The translations under genes and the position numbers were made by a program. A DNA stretch of 64,000 nt. It comes from Rhodobacteraceae bacterium LNNU 3342. Its GTDB lineage: Bacteria; Pseudomonadota; Alphaproteobacteria; Rhodobacterales; Rhodobacteraceae. Numbering within the stretch: the stretch's first letter is position 1; every line of letters starts with the position of its first letter. The notes under the pieces were generated by a model. It made no database searches. It worked only from the letters and a program-made list of their open reading frames with translations, and was not told the origin of the DNA. Shown here piece after piece: positions 8,077 to 16,838 of the stretch. The stretch spans positions 1-64,000 of the forward strand of contig VUAW01000011.1 of assembly GCA_008711135.1 (NCBI GenBank), given 5' to 3'.

Positions 8077-9729
8077 TCAGGCGCCCGGTTGTTCCCCCGG
8101 GATCGCCGCCACCAGCTCACGGGTATAGGCGGATTGGGGGTTGAGGAAGATCTGCGAGGGCGGACCGCACTCGACGATCTTGCCCCGCTGCATCACCGCG
8201 ATCTCATCGCAGATCTGCGAGGCAACGCGCAGGTCGTGGGTGATGAAGATCATCGCCACACCTGTTTCGCGCTGCACCTGGTCCAGAAGCTGAAGGATCT
8301 GCGCTTGGATCGACACATCGAGCGCAGAGACGGCTTCATCCGCCACCAGCAGCCGGGGCCGGAACATCAGCGCGCGCGCGATGCCCACCCGCTGACGCTG
8401 GCCGCCTGAAAATTCGTGCGGATAACGGCCGAAGGCCCCGGCATCCAGCCCGACGTGGGTCAGCAATTCCTGCGCGTCGGCGCGGGCCTTGGCATAGGGC
8501 ACCCCATGCGCCACCGGTCCCACCGTCAGGCTGTGCCCGATCGTCGAACGCGGGTTGAGCGAGGCGAAGGGGTCCTGGAAGATCATCTGGATCTTCGGGC
8601 GCAGGGCGCGGAAGTCATCCTCCTTCAGCCCGGCGATGTCCTGGCCTTCGAACAGGATCTTGCCGCTGTCGCTTTCCATCAGCTTGACCAGCAGCCGGCC
8701 AAGCGAGGATTTGCCCGAACCGCTTTCCCCCACGACGCCCAGCGTCCGCCCCGGCGAAAGATCGAACGAGACGCCATCGACCGCCTTCACCACGCGCTCG
8801 CTCCGGAACAGCTTGCTGCCGCTGCGGTAGGTCTTGACCAGGTTTTCGACACGAAGAAGCGGCGCACCCCCTGCCCCGGCGTTTTCCGGCGGAACGCGGT
8901 CTTCCGAGGTCAGGTGCGGCACCGCCGCGATCAGGCGCTGGGTATAGGGGTGCGAGGGGTTGCGCAGAACCTGGTCGGCGCTGCCCTGTTCGACGATGCG
9001 GCCCTTTTCCATCACGACGACGCTGTCGGCGATTTCGGCCACCACGCCAAAGTCGTGGGTGATGAACATCACGCTCATGCCCTTGCGGCGCTGGATGTCG
9101 CGGATCAGCTTCAGGATCTGGGCCTGCGTCGTCACGTCAAGCGCGGTCGTCGGTTCATCCGCGATCAGGATCGACGCTTCCATCGCCAGCGCCATGGCGA
9201 TCATCACCCGCTGCCGCTGCCCGCCTGATAGGCGGAAAGGGTACTGGCGATACATCAGCGGCGGATCGGGCAGGCCGACCTCGGCCAACAGTTCCAGCGT
9301 GCGGATGCGGCGGCTTTCGGGGGTTCCTACCCCGTGCGCCATCATCGCCTCGTTGATCTGCGCGCCCACAGTCATGAGCGGATTGAGCGCAGACAGCGGG
9401 TCCTGGAAGATCATCGACACGCTTTGCCCGCGCAGGCTGCGCATCTTCTCGCTTCCCGCCGTCAGGATGTCCGTGTCCCCGAGCCGGATCGAGCCTTCGG
9501 AAACCCGGATGCTTTGCGGCAGCAGGCCCATCACCGCATGGGCGGTGACCGACTTGCCCGAACCGGACTCCCCGATGATGCAGAGGATCTGGCCAGAGAG
9601 CAGATCGAACGAGATCCCCTGGACGGCATGGGCCCGTTCCATCCCCTTTGGAAGGCTGACGGTCAGGCCACGCACCGAAAGCGCAGCCTTGCCGGTCACC
9701 TCGATGGGTTGCGTGCTCGAATCCAACAT
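8077..9729 (-). CDS. Fused double ABC ATPase (DppD-DppF / GsiA-like)
   Basis: A 550-residue protein with two complete nucleotide-binding domains that in many bacteria are separate. Domain 1 has Walker A GESGSGKS at 53-60, signature LSGGQ at 168-172 and ADEPTTALD at 190-198. Domain 2 has Walker A GESGSGKS at 334-341, signature FSGGQ at 440-444 and ADEAVSALD at 463-471. The second Walker B has A where P is usual after DE, a common change in this family. GsiA is a known natural example of this fusion. The ATG at 9729 is likely; longer starts up to 9795 are possible because its ribosome site (GGGGGGA) sits very close. First gene of the operon. Confidence 0.88.
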   Translation of the reverse strand: MLDSSTQPIEVTGKAALSVRGLTVSLPKGMERAHAVQGISFDLLSGQILCIIGESGSGKSVTAHAVMGLLPQSIRVSEGSIRLGDTDILTAGSEKMRSLRGQSVSMIFQDPLSALNPLMTVGAQINEAMMAHGVGTPESRRIRTLELLAEVGLPDPPLMYRQYPFRLSGGQRQRVMIAMALAMEASILIADEPTTALDVTTQAQILKLIRDIQRRKGMSVMFITHDFGVVAEIADSVVVMEKGRIVEQGSADQVLRNPSHPYTQRLIAAVPHLTSEDRVPPENAGAGGAPLLRVENLVKTYRSGSKLFRSERVVKAVDGVSFDLSPGRTLGVVGESGSGKSSLGRLLVKLMESDSGKILFEGQDIAGLKEDDFRALRPKIQMIFQDPFASLNPRSTIGHSLTVGPVAHGVPYAKARADAQELLTHVGLDAGAFGRYPHEFSGGQRQRVGIARALMFRPRLLVADEAVSALDVSIQAQILQLLDQVQRETGVAMIFITHDLRVASQICDEIAVMQRGKIVECGPPSQIFLNPQSAYTRELVAAIPGEQPGA

Positions 9730-9883
9730 TCCCCCCGATGTCCCGCTGGTTGCTGCAGTTCCGAGAACGAGAGCATATATTGAAAATTGTGGCAAGCAGC
9801 ATGTCGCACTTTCAGAAGATGAAGATGACCGGGGCGGCGTATGTTTGGCCCACGCTATTGTTTAACGGAGATTATTTGATTCA

Positions 9884-9900
9884 CGCCTAAAAGTTAGGCG
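9884..9900. promoter_or_regulatory. Perfect hairpin/palindrome in divergent control region
   Basis: CGCCTAA and TTAGGCG form a 7-bp inverted repeat with a 3-base loop in the AT-rich gap between the divergent peptide ABC operon and the XRE-cupin gene. It may be a regulator site or an mRNA hairpin; no T run follows. Confidence 0.45.
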
Positions 9901-9927
9901 GAACATCTCATCGGCTGCTGCAACATA

Positions 9928-9960
9928 GATATTGAAAGTTCCCGCAGAACCTTCAATATC
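9928..9960. promoter_or_regulatory. Inverted repeat operator candidate before XRE-cupin regulator
   Basis: GATATTGAA (9928-9936) and TTCAATATC (9952-9960) are a perfect 9-bp inverted repeat with a 15-base spacer, just upstream of the regulator start at 10013. A third copy, ATATTGAA, lies at 9777-9784 on the side of the ABC operon. Three copies around a divergent promoter suggest binding sites for the regulator itself. Confidence 0.55.
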
Positions 9961-10012
9961 GTTCGGGCGCAAGGGCGCCTCTGTTGTCGGCCGCAAGGTT
10001 CGGGGAAGGCTC

Positions 10013-10642
10013 ATGGATCAGCAGGCAGACACACCAGTCGCGGGCCAGCCCGCCACCACCGATCAGGCCCCGGAAACCCGCGTCGGCCGGACCCTGCGCC
10101 AGTTGCGCAAGAAGAACGGCATGTCGCTTCAGGCGCTGGCCGAGGCATCCGGGGTATCGGTCGGCATGATAAGCCAGGTCGAACGCGGACTTGCCAATCC
10201 GTCCGTCCGGCTGCTGACGGCGCTGCGGCGGGCGCTCAACGTCTCCATGCAGGAACTTTTCGGGGAAACGCCGCCGGCCGAACAGACCGACGCCGACCCG
10301 CCCTTCGTCCGGCGCCGTGAAAACCGGCCGGTCATCAACCTCGGCATGATCCGCAAGGAGCTGATGACCCCGGCCGACCGCCAGAACCTGCAGCTGATGA
10401 TCCTGAAAATCGATCCGGGCGGCGAATCCGGTGGCCGCGCCCTCAGCTACCCGGCGGAAAAGGGCGGCGTCGTCCTGTCGGGTCGCCTGACGCTGAGCGT
10501 GGACAACCAGACGGTGGACCTGAACACCGGCGACAGTTTCTGTTTCGACAGCGCCCTGCCCCACAGCCTGCGCAATACCAGCAACGAGCCGACCGAAGTT
10601 CTTTGGATTATCGGCGCGGTGCAATTCGACCGTCACCTCTAG
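10013..10642 (+). CDS. XRE-family regulator with C-terminal cupin domain
   Basis: A 209-residue regulator. The XRE helix-turn-helix is at about 24-80 (TLRQLRKKNGMSLQALAEAS and SQVERGLANPSVRLL, both typical), and a cupin sensor is at about 125-205 (GGVVLSGRLTLSVD, NTGDSFCFDSALPHSL). Such PuuR/SutR-type proteins often control amine or amino-acid catabolism. The start at 10013 has GGGGAAGG in front; a longer frame from 9932 would run through the inverted repeat and is less likely. It is divergent from the peptide-type ABC operon and 22 bases from the DAO-family oxidase at 10665, so it probably controls both. Confidence 0.87.
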   Translation: MDQQADTPVAGQPATTDQAPETRVGRTLRQLRKKNGMSLQALAEASGVSVGMISQVERGLANPSVRLLTALRRALNVSMQELFGETPPAEQTDADPPFVRRRENRPVINLGMIRKELMTPADRQNLQLMILKIDPGGESGGRALSYPAEKGGVVLSGRLTLSVDNQTVDLNTGDSFCFDSALPHSLRNTSNEPTEVLWIIGAVQFDRHL

Positions 10643-10664
10643 CCCAGCCCCAGGAAGGCCGACC

Positions 10665-11972
10665 ATGCAGCAGCCCAGCGTCGCGGAAAAGAGCACCCCC
10701 TACTGGTGGGAGGCCGCCGCGGTGCGCCCCCTGCCGTCGCAGCCGCTGGCGCGGCAGGCGGATGTGGTCATCGTGGGTGCCGGCTATGCCGGGCTGACGG
10801 CGGCGCTGACGCTGGCGCGGGCTGGGCGGTCGGTCACGGTGCTTGACCGCATGAACCCCGGCGAAGGGGCATCCACCCGCAACGGCGGCATCACCAGCGG
10901 CAATATCCGGCTGAACTTTGCCCAGTTGAAGCGTCGCTATGGCGAGGAACGCGCCCTGGCGATCGAGGCCGAGGGCAAGGTCGCCCGCGACTTCACCTAT
11001 GATTTCATCCGGAGCGAAGGGCTCGACTGCGATTTTCAGCTGACCGGCCGGTTCCACGGCGTGATCGGGCACAAGCAGTATGAAGTTGCCGCCCGCAGCG
11101 CCGAGACCCTGCAGCGCAAGCTGGGGATCGAATCCTATGCCGTGCCCCACGCCGAACAGCGCAACTACATCGGCACCGACTATTACCGCGGCGGGACGGT
11201 GCGGATGGATATTGGGGGGCTGCATCCGGCCAAGTATCATGCGGAGATCCTGCGCGTCACGCTGGCGGCGGGGGCCGTGGTGCATTCGGGTTGCGCGGTG
11301 ACCGGCATTGAACAGGATGGCGCGGGGTTCAGCGTCATGACCTCGGCTGGCACGATCAAGGCACGGCAGGTGCTGATCTGCACCAACGGCTATACCGACG
11401 GCGCCGCGCCCTTCCTGCGCCGCCGGCTTGTTCCTGTCCGCAGCCGTATCATCGCGACCGAGGAACTGCCGCAGGACCTGATGGACCGGCTGATGCCGCG
11501 GCGGATGATGATGTCCGAAGGCAAGGAGCTGGGATTCTACTACCGCCCCTCGCCCGACGGGCGGCGCATCCTGTTGGGGGGTCGTGATGCCTCTCAATCA
11601 GGGGACCCGGCAGCACCGACGCTGTTGCTGAGAAAGGGGCTGATCGAGCTTTTCCCGGAGCTGTCGAACGTTCGGCTCAGCCACAGCTGGTTCGGGAACG
11701 TGGCGATGCACCGCGACATGATCCCCCGGATTTTCGAGCACAAGGGACTGACCTACGCCACCGGCTTTTGCGGATCGGGCGTGGTCTGGGCGCCGTGGAT
11801 CGGCAGCCGGGCGGCGTACAAGCTGCTGGGCGACGACAAGGGCAAATCGGCCTTCGACCTGCGCCCGCCGCCGTTCGTGCCGCTTTACAATGGCAAGCCG
11901 TGGTTCATGCCGGCCTTCATCCAGGTTTACCGGATGCAGGACCGTCTCGCGCTCAGCCGCGCCGCCCGCTGA
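10665..11972 (+). CDS. FAD-dependent amine/amino-acid oxidoreductase (DAO family, PuuB-like)
   Basis: A 435-residue flavoprotein. The FAD-binding Rossmann motif VIVGAGYAGLTAALTLA is at about 35-51, the second family mark GEGASTRNGGITSG at about 65-79, and the C-terminal FAD contact CGSGVVWAPW at about 370-379. The STRNGG element is typical of gamma-glutamylputrescine oxidase and related amine oxidases. It should oxidise an amine or N-substituted amino acid to an imine. Its operon partners are the XRE-cupin regulator and a 2-hydroxyacid dehydrogenase, and the divergent ABC operon probably imports the substrate. AGGAAGG precedes the ATG. Confidence 0.85.
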   Translation: MQQPSVAEKSTPYWWEAAAVRPLPSQPLARQADVVIVGAGYAGLTAALTLARAGRSVTVLDRMNPGEGASTRNGGITSGNIRLNFAQLKRRYGEERALAIEAEGKVARDFTYDFIRSEGLDCDFQLTGRFHGVIGHKQYEVAARSAETLQRKLGIESYAVPHAEQRNYIGTDYYRGGTVRMDIGGLHPAKYHAEILRVTLAAGAVVHSGCAVTGIEQDGAGFSVMTSAGTIKARQVLICTNGYTDGAAPFLRRRLVPVRSRIIATEELPQDLMDRLMPRRMMMSEGKELGFYYRPSPDGRRILLGGRDASQSGDPAAPTLLLRKGLIELFPELSNVRLSHSWFGNVAMHRDMIPRIFEHKGLTYATGFCGSGVVWAPWIGSRAAYKLLGDDKGKSAFDLRPPPFVPLYNGKPWFMPAFIQVYRMQDRLALSRAAR

Positions 11973-11998
11973 CCCCTTCCCTGCAAAGGACCGCGTTT

Positions 11999-12925
11999 GT
12001 GACCTTCCTGATTCTGTCCTACCCGGAGCGGGTGGAAACCTTCCGCCGCATCTTTGCCCGCGACCTGCCCGAGGTCCGGTTCGTCAGCGACGCCGCCGAG
12101 GTCGATCCCGCCGAGGTCCGCTTCCTGATGACCTGGACCTTCCCGGTGGATCTGGCGACCCGGTACCCGAACCTCGAGCTGATCTTTTCCACCGGGGCGG
12201 GCATCGACCAGGTGGTGAAGGCGGAACTGCCGCCACGGGCGCGGCTGGTGCGGATGGTCGAACAGGGCCTGACGACGATGGTGCGCGACTATGTGGTAAT
12301 GGCTGTGCTGGCGCTTCACCGCGACCTGCCCGCCTATCTGGACCAGCAGCGCCGCCAGGTCTGGAAGGAGCGGAGCTTCGTCTGGCCGGATGAACGTCGG
12401 GTGGGAATTCTGGGCCTTGGCGAACTGGGGCGCACTACGGCAGAGGCGCTGCGCCCCTTCGGGTTCCAGATCGCCGGCTGGTCGCGCAACCCAAAGACGC
12501 TGGAGGGTGTGACCTGCCACCACGGCGCAGATGGGCTGCAAACGATGCTGGCCGAGAGTGACATTCTTGTCTGCCTGCTGCCCCTGACGGACGAAACGCG
12601 CGGGATCCTGAACGCCGACCTTTTTGCCCGGCTGCCCACTGGGGCGGCGCTCGTGCAGGCTGGGCGCGGTGGCCATCTGGACCAGGAGGCTTTGCTGGAT
12701 GCGCTGGACGCGGGGCACCTGTCGGGCGCCTTTCTTGACGTGACGACGCCAGAACCCCTGCCCGAGGGCCATCGCCTTTGGTCCCATCCCCGCGTCGTGC
12801 TGACGCCCCACATTGCCGGCCATACCCGATCCGAAACTGCGGCGGCCGCGACGGTCGAAAACGTCCGCCGGCGCCTTGAAGGGCAGCCCGTCAACGGGCT
12901 GGTCGATCCGCAGCGGGGGTACTAG
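11999..12925 (+). CDS. D-isomer specific 2-hydroxyacid dehydrogenase (GhrA-like)
   Basis: A 308-residue NAD(P)H-dependent dehydrogenase. The nucleotide fold GLGELG is at 139-144, and the catalytic triad is visible: R223 in AGRGGHL, E252 in TTPEPLP and H271 in TPHIAGHT. The form resembles glyoxylate/hydroxypyruvate reductase A, which reduces 2-oxo acids. The GTG start at 11999 has AAAGGA about ten bases upstream; an earlier in-frame ATG would overlap the oxidase gene by about 200 bases and is unlikely. It probably reduces the oxo acid (for example glyoxylate) released by the oxidase at 10665; this is an inference. Confidence 0.87.
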   Translation: MTFLILSYPERVETFRRIFARDLPEVRFVSDAAEVDPAEVRFLMTWTFPVDLATRYPNLELIFSTGAGIDQVVKAELPPRARLVRMVEQGLTTMVRDYVVMAVLALHRDLPAYLDQQRRQVWKERSFVWPDERRVGILGLGELGRTTAEALRPFGFQIAGWSRNPKTLEGVTCHHGADGLQTMLAESDILVCLLPLTDETRGILNADLFARLPTGAALVQAGRGGHLDQEALLDALDAGHLSGAFLDVTTPEPLPEGHRLWSHPRVVLTPHIAGHTRSETAAAATVENVRRRLEGQPVNGLVDPQRGY

Positions 12926-12937
12926 GGCGTCAGCCGA

Positions 12938-13020
12938 CTGTTCCTGAACAGCCATGGCTTTGAAAAGGCGCCTGTATCTTCGGGGCTGTTCCGGCCATTT
13001 GAACAGCCGTTAAACGGCTG
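12938..13020. repeat. Cluster of three inverted repeats at the edge of the replication module
   Basis: Three palindromes lie in 83 bases: CTGTTC-2-GAACAG (12938-12951), GGCTGTTC-9-GAACAGCC (12984-13008), and CAGCCGTT-A-AACGGCTG (13004-13020). They share the CTGTTC/GAACAG core and sit between the dehydrogenase stop and the rep stop, with a ParB-site-like palindrome just beyond. They could terminate the two convergent genes or be protein sites; no T run follows. Confidence 0.6.
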
Positions 13021-13044
13021 AGTCACCAGCGAAAATCCGGCTTC

Positions 13045-13058
13045 TTGCCAACTGGCAA
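13045..13058. other. Candidate ParB centromere site (parS-like), copy 1
   Basis: TTGCCAACTGGCAA is a near-perfect 14-base palindrome touching the stop codon of the rep gene. The same palindrome with one base changed lies at 16839-16852, directly after parB. Flanking of a rep-parAB module by two copies fits a partition site, but no family consensus was checked. Confidence 0.55.
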
Positions 13059-14072
13059 TCAAATCGGGTTTGCCTCGGCATATTTGCGAAAGAAGGCCAG
13101 GTAGCCCTTGTCAGGGTCGATTGCGGGCGGTTTTCCGGACGCCCAAGCGCGCCATTCGGCCTCTACGAAATAGATGTCATAGCCGGGATAGCGCATCCGC
13201 GCCGTTTCATACGTCTCGGTGCGGAGCGCAGCTCCCTTGCTCTCAAGCCAGGCTGGACGCGCCCTGTCCTGCGTCGCCGCCTGCGCCTGTTCCTCCACCC
13301 GGATCTTGCGACCGACCTTCGAGAATTGCAGCGCGCGATCTGCGGCGCCTGCGGCGTCGTCATCCTTGCGCCACCACCGCAGTTCGACATGAGTCACGCT
13401 GCGGCCAGTCTTGATCGGGTCGATCGCCACCATGAAATCCGACAGCGCGTTCACCTCGGCCACGGCGGGATCGATCGCGCGGAGCTTGAGGTTCGACCAC
13501 GAAGTAAGCTTGCCGCGCGGGACGCCCAGCACCCCCCGCAGCGCCTCGAGCGAGAATTTTTCGGATGAGCGCCAGCGCAGGTTTCCGCGCTTCTGCACCA
13601 TCTCGTAGAGCGTCAGGGCATATTTGGAGGAGAGCGCGAACATCACTTCCCGCTGAAGCCGCGCAAAGACGGTGGAGTTGCTGATGATGCGGCGCAGGCG
13701 CGCCGGGATTTCGTATTCGATCAGCCCGTCGGACCGGTTCGCCTCGATATTCCCCCCCAAAAGCTGGACCCGTTCCACCGCCGGCTCACCGTCCCAGATC
13801 ACCGCGACCTTGACGATGGCCGACATCAGCCGTTCGAGGCTGTCCCCTACCCTGTCGTTGGAATTGTGCGACCCGCGCAAGGCAGCTTTGGCAATCACAT
13901 GGCTGACCGGCTTGTCGATCGCGTCCCAGGCATTTTCCAGAAGCTGGTTATAGATCCGCCGGTCGGTGAGCGAGAGCGGCGTCACCTCGATCAGATCAAC
14001 AAGCTCGCCGGGCTTGACCAAGCTCTCGGCATTCGGGCGCGCGTCGACGGTACGATAGGATCTCTCTGCCAT
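13059..14072 (-). CDS. Plasmid replication initiator, Rep_3-type
   Basis: A 337-residue replication initiator. The N-terminal half (about 25-215) has the winged-helix look of Rep_3/RepA-like initiators: LTDRRIYNQLLENAW at about 36-50, LYEMVQKRGNLRWR at about 157-170 and FSLEALRGVLGVPRGK at about 174-189. The C-terminal part is basic and ends in a tryptophan-rich segment (AEWRAWASG). It should bind the iterons at 14163-14370 and open the origin with host DnaA. GAGGTAAGGA precedes the ATG. It is transcribed away from parA, with the origin between them, so Rep may also repress its own promoter at the iterons. Confidence 0.85.
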   Translation of the reverse strand: MAERSYRTVDARPNAESLVKPGELVDLIEVTPLSLTDRRIYNQLLENAWDAIDKPVSHVIAKAALRGSHNSNDRVGDSLERLMSAIVKVAVIWDGEPAVERVQLLGGNIEANRSDGLIEYEIPARLRRIISNSTVFARLQREVMFALSSKYALTLYEMVQKRGNLRWRSSEKFSLEALRGVLGVPRGKLTSWSNLKLRAIDPAVAEVNALSDFMVAIDPIKTGRSVTHVELRWWRKDDDAAGAADRALQFSKVGRKIRVEEQAQAATQDRARPAWLESKGAALRTETYETARMRYPGYDIYFVEAEWRAWASGKPPAIDPDKGYLAFFRKYAEANPI

Positions 14073-14162
14073 GTCCTTACCTCGGAATGCTTACTTTTGT
14101 ATCGTGAGCCGGGTAAGTTTTCAACATCTGATCCGCCGGCTTGCCGATGGCCCAGGGTTCTG

Positions 14163-14463
14163 CACCCAAAATGTAAGCCAAGCGTAAAGGCAGCGTACGC
14201 AGGTGATTCGCAGCCCCTTGATGATAAGGGATAAAAATCAGTCTGCAGAAGGCTTCACGTAGGGCACCCGAAATGTAAGATTTGAGGCCCTCCCGATCTG
14301 TAAGGCCAACATCTCCGATTCGTAACGCAAACCATCCCAGAACGTATGAATTGGCACCCAATCCGTAAGGAATAAGGCCAAATGACACAGGATTTCAACA
14401 TCTTGCGCTTCAGGAACATATGAATCCTGAAGACTCTGAACCAGAGGTTTGTTTTTATCCACA
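14163..14463. other. Replication origin (oriV): iterons and DnaA box
   Basis: Repeats of the form CCC(A/G)A-N3-GTAAG start near 14163, 14265, 14290, 14312, 14334 (diverged) and 14355. The last five are spaced 25, 22, 22 and 21 bases, about two helical turns, as expected for initiator-bound iterons. TTATCCACA at 14455-14463 is a perfect DnaA box. The region lies between the divergent rep and parA genes. Confidence 0.8.
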
Positions 14464-14661
14464 GTTTGAGGGGCGGCAACCACGGCCGCTCCGCCCAACT
14501 CTTACCAATTGGATGCGGCGCGGTGCTTTCGGTGCATAATCTTCCGGAAACAACTGCAACATTCCCCAACTTCCGCTTTTTGGATCGGTATGCCGCAAAA
14601 TTCGAACTTTACGGCGATACCCGATTATCCCATGCTCTGCACGAACTAGCAAAGAGGCAGC

Positions 14662-15861
14662 ATGACCCCCGTCCTCCCCCCCGTTTCGCTGGAAGAACTT
14701 GGCCAACTGACCCGCCGCGCCAGCACGGTGATCGAGCGCCTGCGCGAGCGTGTATTTGCCCCAGGCACCCAAAAGCAACTCGACCTGCGCTTCAACGTCC
14801 GGACCGCCGCCGAAATGGTGGGACGGACGGAAAAGGCGATCCGTGACGCCGAGGGCGACGGCCGCCTGCCTGAGCCCGACAAGGATCCTGGCACCCAGCG
14901 CCGCACCGGTTATACGCTGGCGCAGGTCAACCGGATGCGCGAGGTGTTCGGCACGCTTCCCCATCGCGCGCCGGACGACCCGCCGCTGGTTCTTGCGGTG
15001 CAGAACTTCAAGGGCGGCGTGGGCAAATCCACCCTCGTGAGCCATCTGGCGCAGTATTTCGCGCTAAAGGGTTACCGGGTCTGCGTGATCGATTGCGACA
15101 GCCAAGCCTCCACCACTGCGATCTTCGGGATGAACCCGGACGTGGATGTGGATGAGGATGAGGACACGCTTTACCCGTTCCTGCGGCACGGCGGCCCGAA
15201 GACGCTGCATTACGCGCTCCGGGCGACCTACTGGCCGGGGATTGCGCTGATCCCGGCGAACCTCGGGCTTTACGATGCGGAATATGAATTCGCCGCCCGG
15301 ATGGCGCGGGAGCCGACCTTCATCCTCGACCGTCTGCGCGAGGGGGTGGAGAGCATCGCGGACCAGTTCGACGTCATCCTGCTCGACCCGCCGCCGGCGC
15401 TCGGCATGCTGTCGCTGTCGGTGCTGCGGGCGGCGAATGCGCTGCTGATCCCGGCGCCGCCGAACAACGTGGATTTCGCCTCCACCGCGCATTTCCTCAA
15501 GATGATGGAGGCGACGCTGTCGGAGCTTGCGCAACACGGGGGTGCGCGCAGCTATAGCTTTGTTAAGGTTATCGCGACAAAGATGAACGACCAGAAATCG
15601 GCGCATCTTGCCATCAAGCGGATGATGGACGCGGTATTTCCGCAGGACATGCTGCAGGCCACGCTGAAGGACAGCGCCGAGATCGACAATGCAACTGCTA
15701 ACCTGAGCACGGTATATGAGCTGACCGGCCCCGCCACGCGCACCGAAACCCACCGCCGCTGCCGCGCCTACCTGGACGCCGTCGGCCGCGAGGTGGAGCT
15801 TCTGGCGCGCAAGACCTGGCCCAGCCACCACCGCGCGCTTCGCAAGGAGGGAGTGCTATGA
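14662..15861 (+). CDS. parA: Plasmid partition ATPase ParA
   Basis: A 399-residue ParA of the type with an N-terminal DNA-binding extension. A MerR-like helix-turn-helix (about 43-95; RTAAEMVGRTEKAIRDAE and YTLAQVNRMREVF) precedes the deviant Walker A KGGVGKST at 117-124, Walker A' VIDCDSQAS at about 144-152 and Walker B ILLDPPPALG near 230-239. It is an ATP-dependent nucleoid-binding protein that moves plasmid copies through ParB, and it usually represses its own promoter through the N-terminal domain. The stop overlaps the parB start as ATGA. A near-palindromic pair (ATCGGTA near 14584 and ATACCCGAT near 14617) upstream could be its operator. Confidence 0.92.
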   Translation: MTPVLPPVSLEELGQLTRRASTVIERLRERVFAPGTQKQLDLRFNVRTAAEMVGRTEKAIRDAEGDGRLPEPDKDPGTQRRTGYTLAQVNRMREVFGTLPHRAPDDPPLVLAVQNFKGGVGKSTLVSHLAQYFALKGYRVCVIDCDSQASTTAIFGMNPDVDVDEDEDTLYPFLRHGGPKTLHYALRATYWPGIALIPANLGLYDAEYEFAARMAREPTFILDRLREGVESIADQFDVILLDPPPALGMLSLSVLRAANALLIPAPPNNVDFASTAHFLKMMEATLSELAQHGGARSYSFVKVIATKMNDQKSAHLAIKRMMDAVFPQDMLQATLKDSAEIDNATANLSTVYELTGPATRTETHRRCRAYLDAVGREVELLARKTWPSHHRALRKEGVL

Positions 15862-16838
15862 GCAAACGCCACGACGCGCTGTTCGAAGATGTGCTGAAGG
15901 ATTTCGAACCCGCCCAGCCGGCTGTCGAGGATCGGGGCGGGGCGCGGTTCCTCAAACGCTCCTCCGCGCTGGCCGAGGCCGGGGAGCGCGAGGAGAAGGT
16001 GCTGCGCTGGGTCGATCCGGCGCAATGCGTGATGTGGGAACGGCACAACCGGGCCTATGACCTGCTGACCGAGGTGAACTGCGGCGATCTCATCGCCTCG
16101 ATCAAGGCGCAGGGGCGGCAGGAGTTTCCGGCCATCGTGCGCCGCCGCGAAGGCGAGGGGGCGGAGTACGAGGTCATCTGCGGCGCCCGCCGCCACTTCG
16201 CGATCAGCTGGCTTCGGGCGAACAACTATCCGCAGTTCCGCTACCTGATCGAGGTGCGCGACCTGACGGACGAGGAAGCCTTCCGCCTTGCGGATCTGGA
16301 GAACCGCGACCGCGAGGATATTTCGGACTTCGAACGTGCCCGCGACTATGCCATGGCTCTGGAAACCTATTACGGCGGCCAGCAGAAGGCGATGGCAGAG
16401 CGGCTGGAGGTATCGGAGGCGTGGCTCTCGCGCTACCTGCAGCTTGCCCGCTTGCCGGAGGAGGTTGTGGCCGCATATGCCAGCATCCGCGACATCAAGG
16501 AGCTTCACGCCCGCACGCTGAAGCCGCTGCTGGCCGACCCGAAGGCCCGTGCCAAGGTGCTGGACGCGGCGGCCGAGATCGCGGCCGAGCAGGCGGAGGC
16601 GCGGAAAGGGCAGGGGGAGGCCATCGCCCCGGCGCAGGTTCTGTCGCGGCTCAAGGCGGCGGCGACGGCGCGCAAGAAGACCCGCCCGCCTGAAAACATC
16701 TTCCGCCGTGCGCCAGAGGAAAGCGGCGTCACCATGCGCCGCAAGAACGGCCGCATCACGCTGGAATTCTTGGAAACGCTGTCGGACGAGGCGCTGCGGG
16801 CGGCCTTTGACCAGTTCATCGAAACGCGGCGGAAGTGA
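15858..16838 (+). CDS. parB: Plasmid partition protein ParB
   Basis: A 326-residue centromere-binding CTPase-type protein. The ParB N-terminal domain is at about 60-155, with GRQEFPAIVRRR near 88-99 and the hallmark ICGARRHFAISWLRA near 107-121. A helix-turn-helix follows at about 170-200 (QKAMAERLEVSEAWLSRYL), then a C-terminal dimerisation segment. It is translationally coupled to parA. The perfect palindrome TTGCCAATTGGCAA starts at the second base after its stop codon begins and is the best candidate binding site. Confidence 0.92.
   Translation: MSKRHDALFEDVLKDFEPAQPAVEDRGGARFLKRSSALAEAGEREEKVLRWVDPAQCVMWERHNRAYDLLTEVNCGDLIASIKAQGRQEFPAIVRRREGEGAEYEVICGARRHFAISWLRANNYPQFRYLIEVRDLTDEEAFRLADLENRDREDISDFERARDYAMALETYYGGQQKAMAERLEVSEAWLSRYLQLARLPEEVVAAYASIRDIKELHARTLKPLLADPKARAKVLDAAAEIAAEQAEARKGQGEAIAPAQVLSRLKAAATARKKTRPPENIFRRAPEESGVTMRRKNGRITLEFLETLSDEALRAAFDQFIETRRK

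Noticed and set aside
8077-9729. Double ABC ATPase as a misassembly
   Set aside because: Both halves are complete and the fused form is well known (GsiA type).
14163-14463. CRISPR-like array in the iteron region
   Set aside because: Repeats are about 13-16 bases and diverged, with spacers under 10 bases and no cas genes; the position between rep and parA fits iterons.
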